The notes beneath the pieces are model-generated. The model made no database searches, had not been told where the DNA came from, and saw nothing but the letters and a program-made list of their open reading frames with translations. Position numbers and translations under genes: made by a program. From Mesobacterium_A hydrothermale (GTDB taxonomy: Bacteria; Pseudomonadota; Alphaproteobacteria; Rhodobacterales; Rhodobacteraceae), in assembly GCF_035818635.1 (NCBI RefSeq), contig NZ_JAYLLH010000047.1, forward strand, positions 1 through 14,909: a stretch of 14,909 nucleotides of DNA. Direction: 5' to 3'. Shown piece by piece: positions 6,028 through 12,074 of the stretch (position 1 is the stretch's first letter; every line of letters begins with the position of its first letter).

Positions 6028-7698
6028 TCAACGGTTTTCCGGGACGAACAGTCCCTCAAATTCACGGTCGGCGTAATAGCGCAGCTTGCCCGCTATCGCC
6101 GTGGGCTGGCCCTGGACGCGCAGAAGCTGGAGTTCCGGCGGGAGCTGCATGATTTCATCGGGGGTCAGAAGATCGCGGCCCGTGATGGACGTGCCGGTCG
6201 TGGGCATGTCGCCGGGTTTGTGACTTTCTGTCTGATAACCGATGGTGCCCTGGCCCATCATCTGGCTCAGCCACTTGGCCGTCTCATAGTCATTCACGCC
6301 GAAGACCTGTTGCACCCCGGCATTGGCCACGAAGGTCGAGGCACGTTGCCCATAGAGATCGCGGAGCTGGCTCATATCCTGCAAAATCGGCCAGAGCTGG
6401 AGGCCATACCCCGCCATCAGCCCCATAGCGCGCTCTACAGCCTCCAGACGACCCAGAGCCGCAAATTCATCCAGCAGGAAGAGGGTCGGGGCCTTCAGTC
6501 GCTCTACGGGGGGCTGTGCGGCGATCTGAGGCCCCAGAGGCGTCTCAGCGTCCCGTGCGATGTCATGGAGGGCCTGAGAGACCAGAAGGCGCAGCCAGCG
6601 GCTGTAGGCGTCCAGCCGGTTGGGTGGCAGGACGAGAAACACAGACGTGATCCGGTGGCGCAGGTCCGCAAATTGAAAATCCGACCGCGCCATTGCCTTC
6701 GCGATCCTGGGGCTGTCGAGGAAATGGGTGTGACGTTGCGCATTCGACAGGACAGAGGCGGCTTCCCGGTCCGCCTTTCCTGCGAAGCGATTGGCGGCGC
6801 GGGCCACCAGCCCATCCGCTACATCGCTGTCTTGCATCAGTTTCACGAGGTCTGCCATCCGATCCGGGGGCAGGGTGAGATATTCCCGGACGGCCCCGAG
6901 GTTGCGCCGTGTTGGTTCCTCGTGGGCCACGCAGAACATGATTAGCCCGCCGATCAGCGCCTTGGCTTCCTCGTTCCAGTGCGCATCGCCGGTCTGGTGC
7001 GCCGGGTCCACCACAAGCGCATCCGCCAGTGAGGTGGCATCCTCGCTCAGATCAGGGCTATCCGCCGAAAGCCGATCCAATGGATTGTAGGCGGCGGAGG
7101 GCCTGCCGCTCACCCCGAACGGATCGAGGACATGGACTGTGCCGAAGCGTTCCCGCGCGGCCCCGGCAATCCGGGCGTTCTCGCCCTTGGGGTCGATGAC
7201 CAGCACCGAGCGTTCCGCCAGCAGCAGGTTGGGGATCACCGTGCCGACGCCCTTGCCCGCCCGTGTCGGTGCGAGGGTCAGCAAATGGGCAGGACCGTCA
7301 TAGGAGAGCAGCTTGCCGGTGTCGGGGTTCCGCCCGATCAGAAGACCGTTCGCACGTTCAAGATCGCGCAGCTCTTTCTTGCCTGCGAACCGGGCCGAGC
7401 CGTGACTGTCGCCCCGCCAGCTTCCAAAAAATGACGCGGCCCCGGAGCGGTCGATCCAGCCCGCCGCACCGACGATGGCCCCGGCAATCATGAACGGAAT
7501 GTAGATCGCATTTTCCCACGGATTCGTGCCCGGCTCTGTCCGAAGAATGGCGTAGGCGAAGGGGAAGGCCACGAGCGCTCCGACCATTGCACCGAGCGCC
7601 GCATAGACCAGCGTTCCCCCGATCAGAACCGGGGTCACAACCGTGACCTGGATCACCCGGAACAACCGCCAGAAGGCGAGGCGGATGAACCGGATCAA
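6028..7698 (-). CDS. traG: TraG/VirD4-type coupling protein (T4CP ATPase)
   Basis: Encodes 556 residues, the last component linking a relaxosome to a type IV secretion channel. Two N-terminal membrane helices (about 17-52 and 64-82) precede the cytoplasmic ATPase. Walker A is APTRAGKGVGTV (143-154), then SVLVIDPKGEN; Walker B is TLFLLDEFAALG (405-416). The motif LQLWPILQDMSQLRDLYG and NAGVQQVFGVND are typical of TraG proteins. The N-terminus is short, as in TraG of Ti and IncP plasmids. The start codon is TTG 7698, overlapping the stop of the preceding RHH gene (TTGA), so translation is probably coupled. No virB/trb channel genes occur anywhere on the plasmid, so the protein must work with a channel encoded elsewhere. 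Confidence 0.95.
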   Translation of the reverse strand: MIRFIRLAFWRLFRVIQVTVVTPVLIGGTLVYAALGAMVGALVAFPFAYAILRTEPGTNPWENAIYIPFMIAGAIVGAAGWIDRSGAASFFGSWRGDSHGSARFAGKKELRDLERANGLLIGRNPDTGKLLSYDGPAHLLTLAPTRAGKGVGTVIPNLLLAERSVLVIDPKGENARIAGAARERFGTVHVLDPFGVSGRPSAAYNPLDRLSADSPDLSEDATSLADALVVDPAHQTGDAHWNEEAKALIGGLIMFCVAHEEPTRRNLGAVREYLTLPPDRMADLVKLMQDSDVADGLVARAANRFAGKADREAASVLSNAQRHTHFLDSPRIAKAMARSDFQFADLRHRITSVFLVLPPNRLDAYSRWLRLLVSQALHDIARDAETPLGPQIAAQPPVERLKAPTLFLLDEFAALGRLEAVERAMGLMAGYGLQLWPILQDMSQLRDLYGQRASTFVANAGVQQVFGVNDYETAKWLSQMMGQGTIGYQTESHKPGDMPTTGTSITGRDLLTPDEIMQLPPELQLLRVQGQPTAIAGKLRYYADREFEGLFVPENR

Positions 7699-7844
7699 GA
7701 GGCGTCGCCCGAGGCTTTTTCAATCGCGGCTGTCAGGATTGCACACAGCTCCTCTTCCGGCGTCCGCTGGTTCGCTTCTGCCTGTTGGGCGAGGGCGGCA
7801 TAAAGATCGTCCGGTATCTCGATACCGAGGTCATTCTCATCCAT
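7695..7844 (-). CDS. Very small RHH-like protein between traD and traG
   Basis: Encodes 49 residues starting MDENDLGIEIPDDLYAALAQ. The pattern strand (GIEIPD), helix (DLYAALAQQAEANQ), turn, helix (TPEEELCAILTAAIEKA) matches a minimal ribbon-helix-helix or FitA-like antitoxin N-terminus. ATG 7844 overlaps the end of the traD-like gene by 8 bases (ATGGATGA) and the stop overlaps traG, giving tight coupling of all three. A longer frame from 7862 is possible but less well placed. An RHH protein in a mob operon could be a relaxosome accessory factor or an operon repressor; no toxin partner is adjacent. Confidence 0.68.
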   Translation of the reverse strand: MDENDLGIEIPDDLYAALAQQAEANQRTPEEELCAILTAAIEKASGDAS

Positions 7845-8142
7845 CGGATTGCGCTTTCTCATTGGACAGCGCAGCGGTAGCCGTATCGCTGGAGGACGGC
7901 CCCTCCCAGTCCGCGAAGGCCTTGCGATCCTGTTCACGGGCGAGGTTGCGCACCAGCCGATCCAGCATGGCAGCAGCCCCGGAATCCCGTTCCGCCAGAT
8001 CGAGCAGTGCCCCGCCCAGGATCACCTTGCGCCGGGTGTCCAGTTTGCGCTGTCTGGTGGCCTCCCGGTTCTTCAACGATTGAAGGCGGGCCTTGGCCTG
8101 GGCGTATCGTTTTTCTGCCCGTTCGAGTTCTGTCTCTGCCAT
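7837..8142 (-). CDS. TraD-like mobilization protein (relaxosome accessory)
   Basis: Encodes 101 residues. A helical N-terminus (MAETELERAEKRYAQAKARL, likely coiled coil) is followed by RQRKLDTRRKVILGGALLDL, which matches the short conserved core of the alphaproteobacterial conjugal transfer TraD/MobC-like family. It is divergent from the relaxase gene, with the oriT region between, the same plan as traC/traD versus traA on Ti plasmids. These proteins assist relaxase at oriT. ATG 8142 is preferred, with GGA about 10 bases before it; a GTG at 8157 would add five residues. The tail is acidic, Ser/Ala-rich and probably disordered. Confidence 0.75.
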   Translation of the reverse strand: MAETELERAEKRYAQAKARLQSLKNREATRQRKLDTRRKVILGGALLDLAERDSGAAAMLDRLVRNLAREQDRKAFADWEGPSSSDTATAALSNEKAQSDG

Positions 8143-8200
8143 ATCGCGGGTTTCCACTTTTGGAATTGCGGTTGGAAAGGTTTGACTTACAACCTCGAAG

Positions 8201-8245
8201 GGTAGAGACTACCTGTAGGCCTGTAAAGGACAAGGGCGCACTTAT
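8201..8245 (-). other. oriT: Origin of transfer nic region (RSF1010/Ti-like)
   Basis: The minus strand at 8245-8231 reads ATAAGTGCGCCCTTG. This matches the RSF1010/R1162 nic core TAAGTGCG|CCCT, and the plus strand AAGGGCGCA matches the Ti-plasmid type. By analogy the nick would fall on the minus strand between 8237 and 8236. A small hairpin GGTAG-AGA-CTACC lies at 8201-8213. No strong inverted repeat like that of RSF1010 is seen just 5' of the nic site, only an imperfect GCAAAGCTC/GAGAGTTTGC pair. Location between traD-like and MobQ relaxase genes supports the call. Confidence 0.82.
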
Positions 8246-8426
8246 GCAAACTCTCCACCTGCGGTTCCGAGCTTTGCGTGCGATCTCTCTGGGGCGAAGC
8301 CCCGGCCGATGGCCAACCCCTTCGATGCTCATCGCATCGACATGGAAGGGCGCGCAGCCCCTTCCAAACCATCCCAGCCCAACGTCCGCCGTTGGATTGC
8401 GTCCGGAACATCAGCCCCAAAATCTC

Positions 8427-8461
8427 GACCGATGCCCCACGGTGGGGGCCGGTCTGTTTTT
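8427..8461 (+). terminator. Terminator-like hairpin with T-run inside the oriT region
   Basis: Stem GACCG/CGGTC (8427-8431 with 8450-8454) encloses GCCCCAC/GTGGGG with a very short loop, followed by TGTTTTTGG. On the plus strand this is the form of an intrinsic terminator. No protein gene ends here, so it would end a transcript arising within the oriT region, or simply be one of the structural hairpins. Confidence 0.4.
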
Positions 8462-8518
8462 GGTTCCGCCGTTCCGGGGGGCGTCGATCTGTGGTGCTGT
8501 AGCCCCTGATCTCCACCG

Positions 8519-8537
8519 GGTTTGCCCGAGGCAAACC
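8519..8537. repeat. Hairpin GGTTTGCC-CGA-GGCAAACC
   Basis: Perfect 8-bp stem with a 3-base loop, directly abutting the left end of the 24-bp inverted repeat at 8538. The two could stack coaxially as single-stranded DNA or RNA. Confidence 0.85.
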
Positions 8538-8601
8538 GCCAGTGACCTGCCTCCAAATCCCGCCCCCCATAAGGCTGGGGATTTGGAGGCAGGTCACTGG
8601 C
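8538..8601. repeat. Perfect 24-bp inverted repeat with 16-base loop
   Basis: The arms 8538-8561 (begins GCCAGTGACCTG) and 8578-8601 (ends CAGGTCACTGGC) are exact reverse complements over all 24 positions. The 16-base loop starts GCCCCCCATAAGG. There is no T-run on either side, so it is not a standard terminator, and no transposase or short target duplication is seen. As single-stranded DNA during transfer it would fold very stably. Confidence 0.95.
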
Positions 8602-8644
8602 AAGCCCGCGCCTCAGAGAGCCGTTGGCTCGCTTCGTCGGGGCT

Positions 8645-8698
8645 GTCTTTTTCCCTCCGGCCCCAGCGTTGTGGGGCGCGGGCCTCCGGGAAAAAGAC
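8645..8698. repeat. Hairpin with 11-bp outer stem
   Basis: GTCTTTTTCCC (8645-8655) pairs perfectly with GGGAAAAAGAC (8688-8698). Inside, after a 3x3 internal loop, GGCCC pairs with GGGCC. The T-run is within the stem rather than after it. Confidence 0.85.
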
Positions 8699-8713
8699 GG
8701 TTGGTCGTGGCAG

Positions 8714-8748
8714 CGATGGCCCCGGAACATATCGTTCCGAAGCCATCG
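8714..8748. repeat. Two-part hairpin with 2x2 internal loop
   Basis: CGATGGC (8714-8720) pairs with GCCATCG (8742-8748), then a CC/AA internal loop, then CGGAAC (8723-8728) with GTTCCG (8734-8739) around a 5-base loop. Such regular helix-loop-helix form suggests selection on structure. Confidence 0.8.
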
Positions 8749-8825
8749 ACTTACGCCCAACAGGGAGAGGTGCAGCCCGTCCGACACCGAGGATGGTGGA
8801 CAGGTTGCAGCTCCCATTTTGCGCG

Positions 8826-8882
8826 ATCACCCCGGCTCTTGTCACGGGTCAAGAGCCGGACGGCACGAGTGTGCCTGGTGAT
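8826..8882. repeat. Predicted three-way junction upstream of mobA
   Basis: Closing stem ATCACC (8826-8831) with GGTGAT (8877-8882) encloses two perfect hairpins: CCGGCTCTTG/CAAGAGCCGG (8832-8841 with 8850-8859, 8-base loop) and GGCAC/GTGCC (8862-8866 with 8871-8875, loop GAGT). Only three bases remain unpaired at the junction. It lies about 60 bases before the relaxase start, so it could act in the mobA leader RNA or as single-stranded DNA near oriT. It is not a tRNA: there are only two inner arms and no conserved tRNA loops. Confidence 0.8.
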
Positions 8883-8941
8883 GCTTTGCGGCGACGTTCG
8901 CGGGCGCGGTGGCGTTTGTCATCTGCGAGAGGGGAGGGCGC

Positions 8942-10240
8942 ATGGCCAGCTACCACCTCTCTGTGAAGACGATCAAACGCAGCGCCGGACGCACCGCGAC
9001 CGCGGCGGGGGCTTACCGTGCCGGGGAGCGTATCGAGTGCCAGCGGGAGGGCCGGGTGCATGATTACACCGCCAAGCGCGGCATCGAGGAGACCTTTATC
9101 CTGACCCCCAAAGACGCCCCGTCCTGGGCGCAGGATCGGTCCGCGCTCTGGAACGCCGCCGAGGAAAGCGAGACCCGGCGCAATTCCGTCACCGCCCGCG
9201 AATGGGAGCTGGCGCTGCCCTCCGAAATCAGTGCAGAAGACCGGTCGCAGATCACCCGTCAGTTCGCCGAGGAACTGGTCAGTCGCTACGGCGTGGCCGT
9301 CGATGTGGCGATCCATGCGCCGCACCGGGAAGGCGATCAGCGCAATCATCATGCCCATGTTCTGACCTCGACCCGCAAACTGGAATCGGAGGGGTTCACG
9401 GCCAAGACCCGTGTTCTCGATTCCGCGAAAACCGGCGGGGCCGAGATCGAGCAGATGCGTGGCCTCTGGGCCGAGTTGCAGAACCGGGCGCTGGAACGGG
9501 CGGGCGAGGTGGAGCGGGTCGATCATCGGTCACTGGAAGCGCAGCGGGAGGATGTTCTGAGTCAGGGCGATGCGCTGAAAGCCGAGGAGCTGGACCGCAA
9601 TCCGGAGGTGAAGCTGGGGCCAGCGGCTAACGCGATGGAGCGGCGTGAGAAGGCGGCGGCCGAGCGCGAGGGCCGGGAGTATGTGCCGGTCACAGAACGC
9701 GGCGCTGTTGTCCATGCCGCCCGCCAGGCCCGCGCCGCCTTCCGCGAAATGCGCGAACGGCTGGACATCGCGCGGGAGACCTACGGGATTGAGCGCGAGG
9801 CAGGGGAGGGGCGTGTGTCCGCCGGTCTGGCGGCGCTAAGGGCTGCGACATCCAAGGGCCGGGTCACGGATGACGTGCGGGAGCGGTTGGCGTGGATCAC
9901 AGATCGAGGCCGGGATCGCGGTGGGCAGAGTGACGAAGAACAGGGCAGAGGGCGCAATTACGCCCGCGACCGGCTGAAAAGCATTCTGGACCGCGATGCA
10001 GCGCAGGGGCCGCAGGCGGCTGTTCACAAGTTGGAGGGGCACAGTGAGCTTGAGCAGGGCGGGGAGGTCGAGCGTGAAAATCGCAAGCCATCCGTGAAGG
10101 AGCGTCTTGAAGAGGTGTTGAACAAGCCCCGCGAAAAGCTGGAGATCGAGGACGCGCGCGAGGTTCACAGCGAGAAAGAGGTCGAGAAGGATCATGAGAT
10201 AGACAGGGAGGTGGATCGTGACCGTGGCCTCAGTCACTGA
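8942..10240 (+). CDS. mobA: MobQ-family relaxase (MobA/MobL type)
   Basis: Encodes 432 residues. The N-terminus MASYHLSVKTIKRSAGRTAT aligns with RSF1010 MobA and places the catalytic tyrosine at Tyr25 (AGAYRAG), the same position as in RSF1010. The metal-binding histidine motif is IHAPHREGDQRNHHAHVL with His125, His136, His137 and His139. RALERAGEVERVDHRSLEAQ (about 190-210) is a further MobQ-conserved block. It nicks oriT, stays attached to the 5' end and pilots the strand. There is no primase domain, unlike RSF1010 MobA; the C-terminal 200 residues are highly charged and probably partly coiled coil or disordered. The start at 8942 has GGGAGG about 5 bases upstream; an earlier in-frame ATG at 8909 is less likely. 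The gene is divergent from traD-traG. Confidence 0.93.
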   Translation: MASYHLSVKTIKRSAGRTATAAGAYRAGERIECQREGRVHDYTAKRGIEETFILTPKDAPSWAQDRSALWNAAEESETRRNSVTAREWELALPSEISAEDRSQITRQFAEELVSRYGVAVDVAIHAPHREGDQRNHHAHVLTSTRKLESEGFTAKTRVLDSAKTGGAEIEQMRGLWAELQNRALERAGEVERVDHRSLEAQREDVLSQGDALKAEELDRNPEVKLGPAANAMERREKAAAEREGREYVPVTERGAVVHAARQARAAFREMRERLDIARETYGIEREAGEGRVSAGLAALRAATSKGRVTDDVRERLAWITDRGRDRGGQSDEEQGRGRNYARDRLKSILDRDAAQGPQAAVHKLEGHSELEQGGEVERENRKPSVKERLEEVLNKPREKLEIEDAREVHSEKEVEKDHEIDREVDRDRGLSH

Positions 10241-10263
10241 CCTACCACCTGTCTTCGACGGGA
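10241..10263. other. Short gap after mobA
   Basis: No structure or signal is apparent. The decayed Crp/Fnr-like segment begins right after it. Confidence 0.3.
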
Positions 10264-10560
10264 TTGAGGCGGTGTGAAGTCGTTTCCCCATCCCTCATAG
10301 AAATGTTCGCCTTAGAGAATACGGTATCCGACTTGTCTAGCGCGATAGGTATCCCGATCAATCGGCTGACGGCGGGTCAGAAGAGTTTTGCGGGATGGTT
10401 GGTCATGCTCAACCAGTTGCAGTTGGGTAGACCCGCAGGAGACATGCCGATGTGACAGTTTACACCGTCTCAAATGGGTTAGAATTACCGTAATGTGACG
10501 CTTGGCGAGTTGTGCAAACCCAAAAGTTGCACGCAAAACAGCGTGTTCATGGCCTGTTCT
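10264..10560 (+). pseudogene. Decayed Crp/Fnr-family regulator, C-terminal remnant
   Basis: The open frame (10264-10455) reads SLIEMFALENTVSDLSSAIG, PINRLTAGQKSFAGWLVMLN and then RPAGDMPM before a TGA. This resembles the dimer helix and the run-up to the helix-turn-helix of Crp/Fnr proteins (pattern L-LGRKTA-ERVA-FLL-L, then D-PM). Reading through the stop gives FTPSQMG, another stop, then NYRNVTLGELCK, which can be laid beside the family's T-x-x-x-M-A-D-Y-L-G-L-T-x-E-T-V-S-R recognition region. Two stops and a missing sensor domain indicate a dead fragment. The match is by eye, so an alternative is a chance frame. The intact relative may have regulated neighbouring cargo before decay. Confidence 0.5.
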
Positions 10561-10601
10561 TCATAAAGCCCAAGTACGCAGCTTCGGTCCAGTTGGGCCT
10601 T

Positions 10602-11183
10602 CTACGTCCCGATTCCCTCGACAACGAGGCGGACGATGCGCCTGACCCCGTCTGAGCCAATTTCGCTCGTTTCCAAGGCTGACAGCATGGCCTGGGCGTA
10701 GAGGCCCAGAAGGACGAGCGACAGGAACCCGGCATCCTCGTCTTGACGAATCACGCCCTGAGACTGGCCCAGCCGGATTGCGTCGATGACAACGCCTTGA
10801 AGAGATGGGTCCTCAGGAGGTGAAGCGGTCGGGCGAAGGCGTGGTGCGAGCGCGCGTCGGGCAAGGTCGGGGTTGGCGGTGCACCATTTTGAGCTGTCGC
10901 AAAGGATCGTCGCCAGCAAGTCCAGGGCGGGCTCGCCAGATCGGATCGCAGGTCCGTATAGCGGCTCTGTTTGCGCACCTGCCCGTGCAATGACCGCATC
11001 AGCCAGTGCTTCTTTGGACGAGAAATGGTTGTAGACCGTCTTCCGTGTCAGGCCTGCCCGCGCCGCAATTGCCTCGACCTTCGCGGCTTCGTAGCCCATT
11101 TCCCGGAACACCATTTCGGTCGCATCCAGAATGCGGGCGCGGGATCTAGCGGTTCGAGGGTTGAGGGATTTAGCGTCAGTCAT
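10602..11183 (-). CDS. TetR-family transcriptional regulator
   Basis: Encodes 193 residues. The N-terminal domain has RARILDATEMVFREMGYEAA and the helix-turn-helix VEAIAARAGLTRKTVYNHFS, with SKEALADAVI after it: a textbook TetR DNA-binding region at about residues 15-62. The C-terminal ligand and dimer domain is of normal length and does not reveal a ligand. ATG 11183 is preferred; a TTG at 11222 would add 13 residues that do not look like the family. The gene is divergent from the glutathione-S-transferase gene, with a perfect palindrome between them, so it most likely represses that gene and itself and is released by a compound related to the enzyme's substrate. Confidence 0.92.
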   Translation of the reverse strand: MTDAKSLNPRTARSRARILDATEMVFREMGYEAAKVEAIAARAGLTRKTVYNHFSSKEALADAVIARAGAQTEPLYGPAIRSGEPALDLLATILCDSSKWCTANPDLARRALAPRLRPTASPPEDPSLQGVVIDAIRLGQSQGVIRQDEDAGFLSLVLLGLYAQAMLSALETSEIGSDGVRRIVRLVVEGIGT

Positions 11184-11233
11184 AGTGAAACGCTGACCCG
11201 GGTGTGAACTTTTGTAAAGCAACTCCTAGCAGT

Positions 11234-11255
11234 TATTTACACATGTGTGTAAATA
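11234..11255. promoter_or_regulatory. Palindromic operator between tetR and gst
   Basis: TATTTACACA (11234-11243), two bases TG, TGTGTAAATA (11246-11255): perfect 10-bp arms. It lies in the 142-bp divergent gap, and each arm contains a TTTACA that could serve as a -35 box, one for each direction. This is the expected size and symmetry for a TetR-family operator and the only strong palindrome in the gap. Confidence 0.85.
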
Positions 11256-11325
11256 TCGATACGGTACCACTTATCGCCGCGTTCTTGATGTGAGGGCGCG
11301 CGAACGGCTAGCAAGGAGTCCGTCA

Positions 11326-11958
11326 ATGTCCGAGATCATCTTCTACACAAATCCCATGTCACGCGGGCGCACTGTGCGTTGGATGCTCGAGGAATTGGGG
11401 CAACCTTACGAGACGCGAGTATTGGATTATGGGTCGCAGATGAAATCGCCAGACTATTTAGCGATTAACCCTATGGGTAAGGTTCCGACTGTGCAGCATG
11501 GACTCTCAGTGGTGACCGAAGCCGCTGCCTGTTGCGCTTATCTTGCCGCTGCGTTCCCCGAAGCCGGGCTTGCCCCTGCTCCAGGCACCCCTGAGAGCGC
11601 GGCTTACCTGCGCTGGATGTTTTTCGCGGCTGGGCCAAGTGAGACGGCGATCACCAACGCCGCCTTTGGATTTGATTTGCCTGACGACCCTCAGGTTCGG
11701 GGGCGATCTGGGTATGGTTCGCTGGAACTGGTCGCCGATACGCTCGCCTCGATGCTTTCGGACGGGCGTGACTATGTCACCGGGGAGGAGTTCAGTGCGG
11801 CGGATGTCTATGTGGGCTCGCAAATTCTCTGGGGTAGAAGGCTGGACACGTTGCCAGATCGACCAGGTTTCGCAGAATATACTCTGCGCTTGACGGCGCG
11901 TCCCGCAGCTGTACGGGCGCGCGAAATCGATAACGCGCTAATGCCGCCGCCGAGTTGA
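11326..11958 (+). CDS. Glutathione S-transferase family protein
   Basis: Encodes 210 residues. The thioredoxin-like N-domain starts SEIIFYTNPMSRGRTVRWML, with Ser12 of SRG in the position used for thiolate activation in many bacterial GSTs. NPMGKVPTV carries the cis-proline (Pro54), and VVTEAAACCAYLAAAFP is the glutathione-contact helix region (acidic residue at 65). The helical C-domain includes EEFSAADVYVG (about 154-163), the conserved N-capping box. These enzymes conjugate glutathione to electrophiles or reduce and isomerise substrates. AAGGAG sits 7 bases before ATG 11326, fixing the start. Its divergent tetR partner and operator indicate inducible detoxification. The substrate is unknown. 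Confidence 0.92.
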   Translation: MSEIIFYTNPMSRGRTVRWMLEELGQPYETRVLDYGSQMKSPDYLAINPMGKVPTVQHGLSVVTEAAACCAYLAAAFPEAGLAPAPGTPESAAYLRWMFFAAGPSETAITNAAFGFDLPDDPQVRGRSGYGSLELVADTLASMLSDGRDYVTGEEFSAADVYVGSQILWGRRLDTLPDRPGFAEYTLRLTARPAAVRAREIDNALMPPPS

Positions 11959-12074
11959 TACCGATGGGTATAAGAGTGGATTGGTCGAAAACGGTCGTTT
12001 ACGCGCGCGCAAGTCGGCGGCTGTGCGGGACGAAGTTAGCTTTCGCCGCGGTTGCCCGGATGTCTGCTTCGATA
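11959..12074. other. Convergent gap between gst and the DMT exporter
   Basis: Only 116 bases between two 3' ends. GTCGAAAACGGTCGTTTACG contains a small imperfect repeat, but no hairpin with a T-run is visible. Confidence 0.3.

Larger units (their letters stand above)
8143..8941. other. oriT region: gene-free, hairpin-dense intergenic segment
   Basis: About 0.8 kb between divergent traD-like and mobA genes. A 319-codon open frame crosses most of it (8007-8966), but it has low-complexity, Pro/Arg/Ser-rich content and resembles no protein; long open frames are expected at this GC content. The stretch holds the nic site (8231-8245) and then a succession of stems: 8291-8303, 8322-8340, 8343-8366, 8379-8395, 8427-8454, 8519-8537, 8538-8601, 8645-8698, 8714-8748, 8763-8815 and 8826-8882. 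The main ones are entered separately. Confidence 0.75.

Noticed and set aside
6220..6945. 241-codon plus-strand frame opposite traG
   Set aside because: It is a shadow of the traG coding strand; the traG frame has full motif support and this one none.
8538..8601. Miniature transposable element (MITE) ends
   Set aside because: The arms are separated by only 16 bases and there is no target-site duplication visible; a hairpin is the simpler reading.
8826..8882. tRNA or tRNA-like gene
   Set aside because: Only two inner arms, no anticodon loop, no T-loop GTTC signature and no CCA-end geometry.
8007..8966. 319-codon open frame on the plus strand through the oriT region
   Set aside because: It overlaps traD and mobA, is rich in Pro, Arg and Ser with no domain pattern, and crosses the hairpins. 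Long stop-free frames are expected in such GC-rich DNA.
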